64,000 bases of DNA, from NCBI RefSeq assembly GCF_014651035.1, contig NZ_BMWC01000001.1:961581-1025580 (forward strand), given 5' to 3'. Numbering within the stretch: position 1 is the first letter of the stretch; each line of letters starts with the position of its first letter. Shown one piece after another: positions 17,731-27,432 of the stretch. Source of the stretch: Streptomyces lomondensis (GTDB taxonomy: Bacteria > Actinomycetota > Actinomycetes > Streptomycetales > Streptomycetaceae). Below the pieces are notes generated by a model. The model had not been told where the DNA came from. It did not search any database and was given only the letters and a program-made list of their open reading frames with translations. A program made the translations under genes and the position numbers.

Positions 17731-18357
17731 ATGACGGTGTTCTCCAATGCGGTGCTGTGGGAGGGGAGCTACGCGGTCACCTCCCTCGACGGCCACGCAT
17801 CGGGAGAGGGATGGCCCGGGTTCTGGGGCCTCGAGGGCCCGGAGTACCTCGCATGGCTCGGCGAGCAGCCCGAGGTCACTTACCTGATGGGAGCGAACAC
17901 CTACCGCCTGATGTCGGGCTTCGCCGCAGGCGAGGTCCCGAAGGGGCAAGACGGGTTCAGGCCCGAAGAAGAGGCGTCCGTCGACGAGCTCACGCAAGCG
18001 TCCAAGGTGGTGTTCTCCTCCTCACTCGAGGAGCCCCTGACGTGGGCCAACTCCACGCTCGTCCGCGACGACGCCGTCGAGGCGGTCCGCGCCATGAAGT
18101 CGAGTGGCTCAGGGCTCCTCAGCACGATCGGCAGCCTCAGCCTGTGCCGGTCCCTGCTACGAGCCGGACTCGTCGACCGCTTCCGGGTCGTGATGTTCCC
18201 GGTGATCACCGGGGCCACGGGCAAAGAACGCATCTAGGACGGCTATCCGGACGTTGCCCTCGAGATGATCGAGCACCGCACCTTCGACGGCCGCATCCAG
18301 CTGGTCGAGTACAAGCCCCGCGTGCTCGAGCACCCGCCGCTCGGCGTCCCTGTGTGA
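17731..18357 (+). pseudogene. RibD C-terminal/dihydrofolate reductase-like protein interrupted by an amber stop
   Basis: Reductase-like fold of the RibD_C/DHFR family, common in actinobacteria. The frame starts at ATG 17731 behind GGGAGG. It runs through SYAVTSLDGHASG, TYLMGANTYRLMSG and FPVITGATGKERI to a TAG at 18235-18237, then continues in frame without loss of conservation (DGYPDVALEMIEHRTFDGRIQLVEYKP) to TGA 18355-18357. The missing residue is most simply Tyr (TAC or TAT to TAG). The truncated product would lack the last ~40 residues, including the final strands of the fold, so it is probably inactive unless the stop is read through. Confidence 0.82.
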
Positions 18358-18589
18358 CGTCGCCCCGGTCCGCCGGTCTGGACGACCGCCAGGCCGGCGC
18401 CGGGGGCTTCAGTCGCTGGGCCCTCACACGCGCTCTTCACTCCCGCTGCGTGCGGAACGGTGTCGTATACACGTACCGTATGCCAGTCGGAGTGGTCGAG
18501 CAGATGCCGCTGACCGGTGGGCCGGTCACCGCCCATCGCGGTGGTGCGGCGGCCTGGCGGGCAGACCTGACGTCAGGCGGGGCTTTCGC
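18358..18589. other. Intergenic region with a TetR-operator-like palindrome
   Basis: No gene recognised. Around 18450-18480 the sequence contains GTGTCGTATACAC, followed by GTACCGTATG. This looks like the operator/promoter of a TetR-type regulator, but no such gene is nearby. Possibly another relic. Confidence 0.3.
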
Positions 18590-19035
18590 TCACGCGCCGA
18601 GGTGGTTGCGGAGCCACTGGCCCATCTGCCCGATGGCCTGGTTCACCTCGGGTACGCGTCCGGCGCCCAGGACGAACGAATGCTGCCCTTCGGGCATCGC
18701 GTGGGTCTCGGTGGTGACCTTGAAGTCCGCGAGGCCCGACGTCGGGGAACGTGAGGGTCGCGACCGTGGTGCCCTGAGCGGTGAGGGCGGCGAACATCGT
18801 CTCCAGGTGGCCGGCCACTTCCTCGAGATCGAAGCTCGGGCGCAGCACATCGTTGGCTCCGGCCACCACGGTGGCGAGGTCGGGCCGCATGGCGAGAGCC
18901 GGGGCGAGTTGCTCGGAGCGCACCTGGCCGGCTCTACGACCGCGCATGGCGAGGTTGGCTTAGAGCAGGCCGGGCTGGTGCCGGGCCATCTGCTCGGCGA
19001 GCCGGTCCGCCCACCCGCGAAGGCCACGGACGCTT
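18590..19035 (-). pseudogene. Chimeric remnant: GDSL/SGNH hydrolase fragment joined to an alpha/beta-hydrolase C-terminus
   Basis: Reading leftward, WADRLAEQMARHQPGLL, a TAA at 18960-18962, then ANLAMRGRRAGQ ... VVAGANDVLRPSFDLEEV matches the middle of SGNH/GDSL esterases. The stop replaces the Tyr expected before ANLA. The N-terminal part with the catalytic GDS motif is absent. After LTFPDVG (about 18740) the frame switches to FKVTTETHAMPEGQHSFVL ... WLRNHLG, the end of an unrelated alpha/beta-hydrolase, stopping at 18590. Two broken genes are thus fused; no functional product is expected. Confidence 0.7.
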
Positions 19036-19115
19036 GTGGCGGGTGCGAGCCGGTGGGGGGTGGGGGCTGGTCGCGCCCACGTGGCGGAGCCGCAATCAAT
19101 ACAGCCCCGCGCCCC

Positions 19116-19142
19116 TGAGGGGGCGCCTACGGCGCCCCCTCA
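19116..19142. terminator. Strong hairpin, probable terminator
   Basis: Perfect 12-base-pair inverted repeat TGAGGGGGCGCC / GGCGCCCCCTCA with a 3-base loop (TAC). It lies about 80 bases downstream of the minus-strand coiled-coil gene and could terminate transcription from either side. Confidence 0.65.
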
Positions 19143-19219
19143 GTCATTCCCGTCGGTGTCGTATCTGTGACGGCGGTCACGGAGGAGTTCCGGGCTGATC
19201 TTCACCGCCTGGAAGGCGT

Positions 19220-19588
19220 TCACGCCCACGATGCCTGCCCAGGCCACCAGCCACTCGACCTGGCCGAGGCGTTGCCGTGCTCTGGGTACCGGCTCCGGCT
19301 ACGGGAGCAGCGGGCCCCGCAGCATCGTGCAAAGACCGGCGAGTCGCCGAACGGCTGCCGGCGGCCGATCTGCTTTGTACCCCAGGCCTCGTAGACGGCC
19401 TTGAGGCGCCCGTCGGACAGGGCAGGGTTGACCAGCAGAGTGACGCGCTTCTCCTGGCGCTGCGACAGTAGTGCCTCGTCCAGCCGGCCCAGCTCGGCGT
19501 CAATCTCCGCCAGCTCCTTGCGCAGCAGCTCGGCCCGCTCAGTCAGTCGCATCCGCCGCTCGATCGTCCACGTCAGCACGTCCACCAT
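19220..19588 (-). CDS. Small coiled-coil protein of unknown function, possibly decayed
   Basis: 122 residues from ATG 19588, preceded by a very strong GGGAGG site. Residues 8-50 form a heptad-rich coiled coil (ERRMRLTERAELLRKELAEI, then DAELGRLDEALL). The remainder becomes Arg/Cys-rich and has no recognisable domain, so the original reading frame may have been lost after about residue 75. Similar short coiled-coil proteins are met in Streptomyces next to mobile elements, but I cannot give it a function. Confidence 0.45.
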   Translation of the reverse strand: MVDVLTWTIERRMRLTERAELLRKELAEIDAELGRLDEALLSQRQEKRVTLLVNPALSDGRLKAVYEAWGTKQIGRRQPFGDSPVFARCCGARCSRSRSRYPEHGNASARSSGWWPGQASWA

Positions 19589-20093
19589 GCGCCTCCCTTC
19601 CGCTCGGAACCCACGAGACGCCTGGGGCTGACGACCCCGGAACCCGCGAACCGGCCCGTGGCAGACGATCACCTGACCAGTTGCGCGATAGGTTGCAGCG
19701 TCGCAGGAGGTCGCACCAGGGTGACGGACCGCGGAAGCCGACTGAAGCAGGTTCGATGGCGTTGCTTGGCCTCTAATACGGGACTCCGGCGCCCGGGCTG
19801 CGTGTCTGAGCCAAGCATGGCTGCCACGCGGACGAGGTTTACAGCGGCGGCAGAGCCTTTCGCGACTTCCTTGGAAGGTGCCGACTGCCGTAGCGCGGTC
19901 GCTGTGCCGGTCGGCCGGCTGATGGAACGCCGCGCCAGTATCTGCGGCAGACGCCCGCGCTGGACGGGGTGACTGTTGAGGTCGTGGACCGCGCGACGGA
20001 GTGGGCTGTGTTCCCTTCGCTGTTCCTTGGGGAGCTGCGGCTGGGCACACCGAAGGTTTCGTGACCAGCGAGAAATCGTTCCCTAGTTAACGC
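19589..20093. other. Intergenic region with a C-terminal gene remnant
   Basis: About 500 bases without a complete gene. A coding-like stretch on the plus strand at 19970-20062 (VEVVDRATEWAVFPSLFLGE ... stop TGA) has normal Streptomyces codon use but no start region; it looks like the tail of a deleted gene. Nothing else recognised. Confidence 0.3.
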
Positions 20094-20122
20094 TTCACGC
20101 GTTGGTGCGCTGACCGTAGAAT
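20094..20122 (+). promoter_or_regulatory. Candidate promoter of the giant helicase gene
   Basis: TTCACG (20094-20099), 17-base spacer, TAGAAT (20117-20122). This is the best vegetative-type promoter in the leader, about 145 bases before the chosen start codon. Predicted from consensus only. Confidence 0.4.
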
Positions 20123-20267
20123 TCGCCTCCAGGGGGGATCAGCGGGACTTGTGCGGCCACCAGGACAGTAGGGACCTCTGTGGCCGCGCTTTGCGTTGGC
20201 GGCAGAGGGGACTGCCTTCGACGCCGGTGCTCCGTTGGCCCAGAAGCGACAACATCAGGGGCCCAGC

Positions 20268-23200
20268 GTGGTGAACTCGAGCGATTTCGGCGGCAGCCAG
20301 GAACTCGACCGCCTCAAGGCGATGCTTGAGGGCTGGCGTACCTCTCTGGTGGACCTGAGCGGCCGCAACCGACTGCTCAACTTCCGCCACACCAAGTCGG
20401 CGACATTGGAAATCTCGACTCCATCCGCACAGGAGCTCATCAAAGGCCTGGCCCGCGGCTGGGACTTTGCGCCGCTCCCGGATGAGGAACCGGAGGCCAG
20501 CGAGGGCCTACGTCCCGGCGATGTGGTCCTCGCGAAGAAGGGCGACGACCGCACCGACGGAATCGTCACCCAGAAGACCACCGCACCTTCCCTTCTGCGC
20601 GCGTTGAACAGCCTGCGCGCCAAAGCGACGCAGGTCTTCAACGACTACGGCCTGTGGACCCTCAACCTTGGCGTCGGCATGCTCCGCTGGCGCGAGGACG
20701 GAGCTGAATCGGCCAGCGACGCCCCCCTGATCCTGATGCCGGTGGTCATCGAGCGCGCGCGCAACGGCCGGATCCGCCTCAGGGCGAGCGACGACGAGGA
20801 ACCGCGCCTCAACCCGGCGCTGAAGGTGAAGCTGGAGCAATTCCATATCGACTGGGCGCCGGTTGGCGAACAGGACCCTTCGGATATGCAGGCGGTGCTC
20901 ACCGCCGCGGCTCGCGCGGTGGCGGGCAAGGCCGGATGGCAGATCTCCGACCGTGTGGTGCTCGCACTCTTCGCCTCCCACAAGGAGTCGATGTACCAGG
21001 ACCTGCTGGACAACGAGGCCCGCGTCCTCGGCAGTGACCTCGTACGTGCGATGGCTCTCGGTCCGAACTCCGGACTCGCCTCCGACCGTTTCGACTTCGA
21101 GGAGATCGAGCTCGACCGGATCGACGAACTGAGCCCGCCCGAGGACAGTCCGCTGGTGCTTGACGCCGACGCCTCGCAGCGGCAGGCCGTCGCCGCGGCC
21201 GTGTCGGGACAGTCGTTCGTCCTGGACGGCCCGCCCGGCACCGGCAAGAGCCAGACGATCACGAACATGATCGCCGGTCTGATGCACGCGGGCCGCAGTG
21301 TGCTGTTCGTCAGTGAGAAGGCGGCGGCCCTCGACGTCGTCCTCGACCGGCTCAAGTCGGTCGGGCTCGACTCGTACGCCCTGGCCCTGCACAGCCACAA
21401 CACCAGCCGTAAAGCGGTGGCCCAGGAGCTGGGTCGGGCTCTCGCGGAGGAGCCGCGCGCACCGCAGCTGTCACAGCAGACCCTGGCCCAGGCCAGGGAA
21501 CTACGCCTCGCGCTCAGCGCCTACGCCGAAGCGATGAACGAGGTCCGCGACCCGCTGGGACGAACCTTGCACGACGTGCTCGGTCGGGTCGGCCAACTGT
21601 CCGAAGCCCCGGTGGCCTACCTGAGCCATGGGGACGACACGCCCACGAGGGCTGAGGCGACGTTTCGCGCGGAGACGCTCAGTGCCGAGGACCTGCGCCT
21701 GATCGTCGAGGCGACGAAAGCCATCTCCGACGCTTGGGAGGCGGTCGCCGATCCGTCGTTCCCCTGGCGTGACCTGCGAGCCGGCCTGCCGCATCCACGT
21801 CCTGTGCTGGAGCAGGCGCAGGCGGCGCGGGACGCGCTCACGACGGCGGTTGACCGGTACCGGGACCTCGCGCCCGGGGGAGTGTCCGTCACGGACCAGA
21901 GCGGAATCGACCGTCTGATCGCGCTCCTGCGGCTGCTCGACGTGCGGAGTCCTGTGCCGGAAGCGTGGCTGACCACGGATGCCTTCGCCGACGAGGTGGA
22001 CGATCGTGCCGACGCCTTCTTGGCGGAACTGCGCAAGGTGCAGCGTACGAGCACTGCCGTCCGCGCCGCGGTGGGCGAGCGTTGGCAGGAGCTGTCCACC
22101 AGGCTGACGGCTGAACCGGTGGAAGCAGAGAAGAGGCTTTCGGCGATGGAGCCGCGCGGCCTCGACCTCGCCGGGCTTACGGAGGAACGAGCGAGACAGC
22201 TCGCTGGGGAGTTCGACGCGACCGCTGGTGTGCTGGAGCGGACCCTGCAAAACCTCACCAGTGTCAGCCACCTCGCCGGGCTCACAAATCCGAGTAGCCC
22301 CGAGGAAGCACGTCATCTGTGTGACGTGATCGCTGTGGCCGGCACCGAACACCGCCCTCGCGAGCAGTGGCTGGTCCCTGAAGGCCCCGTGCGGGCGGAG
22401 GAAGCGGCGGTCGCGGCCACCGCCGACGCACTGAGAGACTTCTTCACACGACGGGACCGGGTACTCTCCGCCCAGGCCCTCGCGACGGACCACACAGGCC
22501 CGGGGTGGGCCGAGCTGCATCGGGAAGTGAGCGCCGAGCGACCGGCCAACGAGCAGGCTCTCGCTGCACTGGAACCGCCTGGCGCCGACATCGCGTCGTT
22601 GACCGGCCGCGAGGCCACGGAGCTGACCGAGCGGTTCGACACGCTCGCCGACGCCCTTGAGCTGGCCGCCGAGCACGCCGACTCGGTAGCCGAGCGCCTC
22701 GGGTGTGACCGGCCGAAGGCGACGTCCGAGGCCGAGGACCTGGCCACGCTCGTGGAGCTGGCCACAGCCTCCGAACGCACACTCGAAGCATGGCTCGATC
22801 CCCGGGCGCTGCCCGGTGTCCAGGCAGCCGTCGCGGAGATCTCCTCGGCTGCCGAAGAACTGGCTGCCGCGGAGAAGGCGGCGCGCGACACCTTCCTGCC
22901 CGAAGTCGTCTCCACGTCCGAACTGCCCCCAGCAATCCACCGGCTCATGGAGGGCCGTCAGGGACTCGCCGGCATGCTGTCCAGCGGCACCCGGGCCGAC
23001 CGGAAACTCGTGGCCCGGCTGACGCACGGCGGCTCGTGGCGCGGCGAACTGTACGACAAGCTGCCACTCGCCGACGCCTGGTGCGCCGCTTACCGGAAGC
23101 TGTGGTCGCTGGCCACGACCCACGCCGAGCTGATCGGCCGTTATCGGGGCACGGCGTTGCCCGACGTCCCGCAACTGCGCAAGGCACTCGCGCACGCCGA

Positions 23201-26200
23201 AGCGGTCCACGCACTCGCGCCGGAAACCGTCGCCGACCCCTACCGCCGCAGTCTGCTCGCCACTTACCTGGCCGACGGCCGAGAGCCGCGACCCGCACTC
23301 GTCGAGCAGGGAACGGCGCTACGCAGCGATCTCGCCACATGGCGAAGGGGTTTGAACAGCCCGTCGCTGGCACCGCATGCGGCCGACCTCACCAAGCAGC
23401 CGCTCGGCGACGCCGCCCGCTGGCTGCGCGCCCACCTCGCCCCATTGGGACAGGCCGTCGCTCTGCTGGACATCGTGGCCTCGGTCGGTCGCCGGGACAG
23501 TGGCCCCGGTTCCGAGCACACGCTCGCCTCTGCGCGCATGGCGGTCACGGCCGCGCACGCCGCACAGCGGGAGACCGCCGCGTTCGCCGCTCAGGCCGTA
23601 ACCGACCGCAGCCTTCTCGGCCCTTGGTACCGGGGCGTCGACACGCAGGCGGACGACCTGCACGACGCCGCGCCCAACGGTGTGACGGGCTACGAACCCA
23701 TGGGTCAGCTCCTGCGCCGCGGTCTTGACCTGACGCGACAGCAACCGGGCCCGTACACCACGGAGCAACAGCGCGAGTTGCTGGGCCGGTACGCCCCGGA
23801 AGGGCACCCCCACACCGAGGCCTTGCGGACCGCCCTGGACTCCGCCCGGCTGATCGCTCGTCTGGCACCCGACACGCTCGCAGCACCAGCGCTCCGGGCC
23901 CGCCTCGTCGACGTGCTGGCCGACGGCCGACCCGAACCGCGCGAACTCCTCGCGCAGATCGACCAGATCCGCCATGACCTGGACTTGTGGCAGGAGTACA
24001 CCGGGCAGCCCCACGTCGCGGCGGTCGGCACAGCACTTGCCGCCCGCCCCCTCGAACGGGCGGCGAGCTGGCTCCGCGCGCATGTGGAGCCCTTCGAGGA
24101 CGCGGCCGACCTCATCCGCTCAACGGCCCGCGTCATGGACGAGGAGACGGGCCTCACCCTGTCGCGGGCCAGGGAAGCGGTGGCCGCCGTCGTCTCCGCC
24201 CGCGCCGCCGAGTCCTCTTTCGCGGAGAACGACGCCACGTACCGAAGCCTTCTCGGTTCCCTTTACCGGGGCACCGAGACAGATCGCGATGCCATTCTGG
24301 ATGCCCTTGACTGGGCCCAGAAGGTCCGTCGAACCGCACATGGCGGCCACTCCGCGCCCCTGTCGCAAACGGCGGCCCGGCTGATGCTGACCGCGTCAGC
24401 CGATCCGTCCGTCGCGGCCCGCGCCGGCGACTGGAGCCGCCAGCGCGAGGCACTCGCCGGGCACTTCGAGCCTGAGCGGGCCGAGGCGCTGCGACGCGAC
24501 CTCGCCGAATCCCTCACCGCGGCCCAGTCCGTCCTGTCCCGCCTCGACCGCGACCCCTTCGGCCCGGAAGCGTGGACCAGCTGTGCCGACGCACTGACCC
24601 TGCTGCGCCGCTACCAACTCGACGGGCTGCCCGACCAGCTCGCACGCCGCGAGGTTTCCGCCGAGGAGTTCCCCGCCGCCATGGAACGTGCGGTGCTCAC
24701 CGCGTGGGTCGAGCACCAACTCGCAACCGACCAGAGGCTGAAGCCGATGCGGGCCGTGGAACGCGACCAGTTGGTGGAACGCTTCCAGAGGGTGGACCAG
24801 GACCTGGTGGCGGCGGCACACGCCGCGGTCATCGCTGCCTGCAACTCCCGCCGTCCTCGGCGGACATCGGTGGGCCAGGCCGCCGTGCTCCGCCGCGAGT
24901 CCGAGAAACAGCGCCGCCACATGCCCGTACGGCACCTGCTGCAGCAGACCCGCGACGTCGTACGGCTGGTCAAGCCCTGCTTCATGATGAGTCCGCTGAC
25001 GGTCAGCCAGTTCCTGCCACCAGACTTCGAGTTCGATGTCGTCGTCTTCGATGAGGCGTCCCAGGTGCTGCCCCAGGACGCGGTGAACTCCGTCTACCGG
25101 GGCAAGGCCCTCATCGTGGCGGGTGACCAGAAGCAGCTGCCGCCGACCTCGTTCTTCGCCGCGGCCGGCGACAGCGACGACGGCGACGATTGGGACGAGG
25201 ACGCCACCGACGGCTTCGAGTCCATCCTCGACATGTGCAAGGCCAGCGGAGTCCTGCGCGGGCTACCCCTGCGCTGGCACTACCGCAGCCGGCACGAGAA
25301 CCTGATCGCTTTCAGCAACCACGACTTCTACGACAACTCCATGGTCACGTTCCCGGGCGCCCTGGAACAGGGACCGGACATCGGCGTGGAGTTCATCAAG
25401 GCGGACGGCGTCTACGACCGCGGCGGGAACAGCGACAACCAGACCGAGGCCACCAAGGTGGCCCAGCGCGTCATCCACCACTTCGACACCCGCCCCGAGC
25501 ACACCCTCGGCGTGGTCGCGCTGTCGAAGGCGCAGGCGGAGGCAATCGAGGAGGCGGTGCAGAAGGCGAGGGCGGCCCGCCCGGACCTCGACCACCACTT
25601 CACGGAGGGCCGGCTCGACGGTTTCTTCATCAAGAACCTCGAAACCGTGCAGGGCGACGAGCGCGACGTCATCATCCTCTCCATCGGCTACGGTCCCGAC
25701 CACCGGGGCAAGCTGCTGTCGACATTCGGGCCCATCAACAGGGAGGGCGGCTGGCGACGCCTCAACGTGGCCGTGACTCGCGCCCGGCGCCGCATGGAGG
25801 TCATCGCCTCCTTCCACGGAGGGGATCTGCCGGACAGCGCCAACAAGAGCGTGCAGCACCTCAAGCGGTACCTGCAGTACGCCCAGCACGGTCCTGCGAT
25901 CCTCCAGACGGAGGCCGCCGATCCGGACGCCGCTCCGGAGAGCCCCTTCGAGGAGGAGGTCACCGACGTCCTGCGCGGCTGGGGATATCAGGTCCAGCCG
26001 CAGGTAGGAGTCGCCGGTTTCCGCATCGACATGGCTGTACGGCACCCCGGCGCGCCAGGTACGTACGCGCTGGGCATCGAGTGCGACGGTGCCATGTATC
26101 ACTCCTCGCGGGCGGCCCGTGACCGCGACCGGCTCAGGGAGGCGGTCCTGCGCGACCTGGGCTGGAGGCTGCACCGAATCTGGGGAACGGACTGGTACCG

Positions 26201-27041
26201 GAACCGGCGGGATGCGATGGCACGGCTGCGGACCGCGGTGGAGGCGGCGTGCGCGGAGGATCCGCATGCGGTGCGAGTGGCGCCGCCCGTGGGGGTGGAA
26301 GGCAGCGGCGGCGACCTCGGCGACGGTGGCAGTACGACAACAGAGGTCGTGGACGTCTCCCTGAGCGCGGAGGGCGGGGAGCCTGTTGAAGTGTCGGGTG
26401 GTCCGGCAGTCCCGCGAGTGGAGTTCGTGACGGTCGACGTCGGCCCTGCGCCCTGGAGCCGTCCCTACCAGGAGGTCGACCCTGACCTGTTGACAGAGGT
26501 ACGTGACAGGTCGAGCAGCCAGCGAGGCATGTGGGGCGTGGAGTTGCAGGACCCCGGTGCCCTCGACGTGGTGGCGGACGTGGCGCTGTGTGTGGTCGAG
26601 GTGGAGGGGCCCGTCGAGAAGGAGGTGATCTACACCCGGGTCCGTCTCGCGTGGGGCCTCGGACGAGCCGGCCCAGTGGTCCGCGACCGCATCGACCGAG
26701 CTCTTCGCCGTCTGCTCAAGCAGGGCAGGATCGTCCACGTCGGCACGGCCTACGACAGGCCCGGCCACGAGACGGAGTTCGCCCGCACGCCGACGGAGCG
26801 GTGCGCCCGACGAGTGGCGGAGGTTCCCGTGGCGGAGCGGCAGCTCGTGCTCAGAAACGTGGTCGACGAAGGACCGGGCGTGCATCGTGAGGACCTGCTG
26901 CGGGAGGCCGCCCGCTTCTTCGGGTGGGCTCGGCTCGGCGCCGATATCCGGGATGCGTTGACCGGCGACATCGACGCCTTGATCGCCGCAGGGGACTTGA
27001 TCGAGTCGGAGGGTGGCCTGATGCCCGCAGAGGGTTCCTGA
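20268..27041 (+). CDS. Giant DUF4011 / SF1 helicase / PD-(D/E)XK nuclease / DUF3320 protein (Hhe-like defence protein)
   Basis: 2257-residue single-protein machine. The DUF4011 N-terminus (residues ~10-130) contains LVDLSGRNRLLNF. The SF1 helicase Walker A GPPGTGKS is at residues 321-328. About 1250 helical residues rich in internal Leu/Ala/Glu repeats then separate it from Walker B (FDEAS, ~1594) and motif VI (LNVAVTRARR, ~1833). A Vsr/DUF559-like nuclease follows, with FRIDMAV and IECDG (Glu ~1938) and then RLREAVLRDLGWRLHRIWG. A DUF3320-like winged segment ends the protein. This order matches the single-gene Hhe anti-phage system reported from defence islands (assignment from memory of that family). 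GTG 20268 follows AGGGG; an upstream TTG at 20196 is unlikely. It precedes pglW by 390 bases and is co-oriented with it. Confidence 0.82.
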   Translation: MVNSSDFGGSQELDRLKAMLEGWRTSLVDLSGRNRLLNFRHTKSATLEISTPSAQELIKGLARGWDFAPLPDEEPEASEGLRPGDVVLAKKGDDRTDGIVTQKTTAPSLLRALNSLRAKATQVFNDYGLWTLNLGVGMLRWREDGAESASDAPLILMPVVIERARNGRIRLRASDDEEPRLNPALKVKLEQFHIDWAPVGEQDPSDMQAVLTAAARAVAGKAGWQISDRVVLALFASHKESMYQDLLDNEARVLGSDLVRAMALGPNSGLASDRFDFEEIELDRIDELSPPEDSPLVLDADASQRQAVAAAVSGQSFVLDGPPGTGKSQTITNMIAGLMHAGRSVLFVSEKAAALDVVLDRLKSVGLDSYALALHSHNTSRKAVAQELGRALAEEPRAPQLSQQTLAQARELRLALSAYAEAMNEVRDPLGRTLHDVLGRVGQLSEAPVAYLSHGDDTPTRAEATFRAETLSAEDLRLIVEATKAISDAWEAVADPSFPWRDLRAGLPHPRPVLEQAQAARDALTTAVDRYRDLAPGGVSVTDQSGIDRLIALLRLLDVRSPVPEAWLTTDAFADEVDDRADAFLAELRKVQRTSTAVRAAVGERWQELSTRLTAEPVEAEKRLSAMEPRGLDLAGLTEERARQLAGEFDATAGVLERTLQNLTSVSHLAGLTNPSSPEEARHLCDVIAVAGTEHRPREQWLVPEGPVRAEEAAVAATADALRDFFTRRDRVLSAQALATDHTGPGWAELHREVSAERPANEQALAALEPPGADIASLTGREATELTERFDTLADALELAAEHADSVAERLGCDRPKATSEAEDLATLVELATASERTLEAWLDPRALPGVQAAVAEISSAAEELAAAEKAARDTFLPEVVSTSELPPAIHRLMEGRQGLAGMLSSGTRADRKLVARLTHGGSWRGELYDKLPLADAWCAAYRKLWSLATTHAELIGRYRGTALPDVPQLRKALAHAEAVHALAPETVADPYRRSLLATYLADGREPRPALVEQGTALRSDLATWRRGLNSPSLAPHAADLTKQPLGDAARWLRAHLAPLGQAVALLDIVASVGRRDSGPGSEHTLASARMAVTAAHAAQRETAAFAAQAVTDRSLLGPWYRGVDTQADDLHDAAPNGVTGYEPMGQLLRRGLDLTRQQPGPYTTEQQRELLGRYAPEGHPHTEALRTALDSARLIARLAPDTLAAPALRARLVDVLADGRPEPRELLAQIDQIRHDLDLWQEYTGQPHVAAVGTALAARPLERAASWLRAHVEPFEDAADLIRSTARVMDEETGLTLSRAREAVAAVVSARAAESSFAENDATYRSLLGSLYRGTETDRDAILDALDWAQKVRRTAHGGHSAPLSQTAARLMLTASADPSVAARAGDWSRQREALAGHFEPERAEALRRDLAESLTAAQSVLSRLDRDPFGPEAWTSCADALTLLRRYQLDGLPDQLARREVSAEEFPAAMERAVLTAWVEHQLATDQRLKPMRAVERDQLVERFQRVDQDLVAAAHAAVIAACNSRRPRRTSVGQAAVLRRESEKQRRHMPVRHLLQQTRDVVRLVKPCFMMSPLTVSQFLPPDFEFDVVVFDEASQVLPQDAVNSVYRGKALIVAGDQKQLPPTSFFAAAGDSDDGDDWDEDATDGFESILDMCKASGVLRGLPLRWHYRSRHENLIAFSNHDFYDNSMVTFPGALEQGPDIGVEFIKADGVYDRGGNSDNQTEATKVAQRVIHHFDTRPEHTLGVVALSKAQAEAIEEAVQKARAARPDLDHHFTEGRLDGFFIKNLETVQGDERDVIILSIGYGPDHRGKLLSTFGPINREGGWRRLNVAVTRARRRMEVIASFHGGDLPDSANKSVQHLKRYLQYAQHGPAILQTEAADPDAAPESPFEEEVTDVLRGWGYQVQPQVGVAGFRIDMAVRHPGAPGTYALGIECDGAMYHSSRAARDRDRLREAVLRDLGWRLHRIWGTDWYRNRRDAMARLRTAVEAACAEDPHAVRVAPPVGVEGSGGDLGDGGSTTTEVVDVSLSAEGGEPVEVSGGPAVPRVEFVTVDVGPAPWSRPYQEVDPDLLTEVRDRSSSQRGMWGVELQDPGALDVVADVALCVVEVEGPVEKEVIYTRVRLAWGLGRAGPVVRDRIDRALRRLLKQGRIVHVGTAYDRPGHETEFARTPTERCARRVAEVPVAERQLVLRNVVDEGPGVHREDLLREAARFFGWARLGADIRDALTGDIDALIAAGDLIESEGGLMPAEGS

Positions 27042-27432
27042 TCCGTTGCGGTGGGCTCTCCTCATGTCGTCCGGAGGGCCGCTGAGCTGGCAGGACGGGG
27101 CAATCGCTATGCGATCGTCCGTGGGGCGAACGGGCCTCGCGACAGAGCATGCGACACCTTGGCGGCGGCGCAGCTTCGACAGAGAAAGGCGGGGCAGCGT
27201 TTCGCAGACTTCTTCCATAGGGCACTACCATCTGGTATGGCCTTTTTGGTCGTTGTGTGCGCTCTGATGTGTGAGGTGCAGAGCGCCCGATTCCCGCCAT
27301 GCGGGCGGTACGTCCCATAGCTCTGTTCTTCATCACCCCTTCTCAGGTCACAGGCAGGGACTAGGATCTGCACCCTGGGTCTGACCATGGGGAACGGCGA
27401 CCCTTGTGGGACACGAGGAGCGGGGAACAGGC
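27042..27432. promoter_or_regulatory. Leader of the BREX-2 operon
   Basis: 390 bases with no supported gene. A weak promoter-like pair TTCTCA (27340-27345) / TAGGAT (27362-27367), 16-base spacer, lies 65 bases before the pglW start. No obvious operator was recognised. Confidence 0.3.

Noticed and set aside
16383..19118. 911-codon plus-strand frame across the decayed region
   Set aside because: Runs through the second SnoaL gene, antisense to hxlR and through the RibD-like gene in the wrong frame; composition is not that of a protein.
25263..27218. 651-codon minus-strand frame opposite the helicase C-terminus
   Set aside because: Overlaps conserved helicase and nuclease motifs on the other strand; shadow.
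27107..27388. 93-codon minus-strand frame in the pglW leader
   Set aside because: No ribosome-binding site, no recognisable family and mixed codon use; treated as non-coding.
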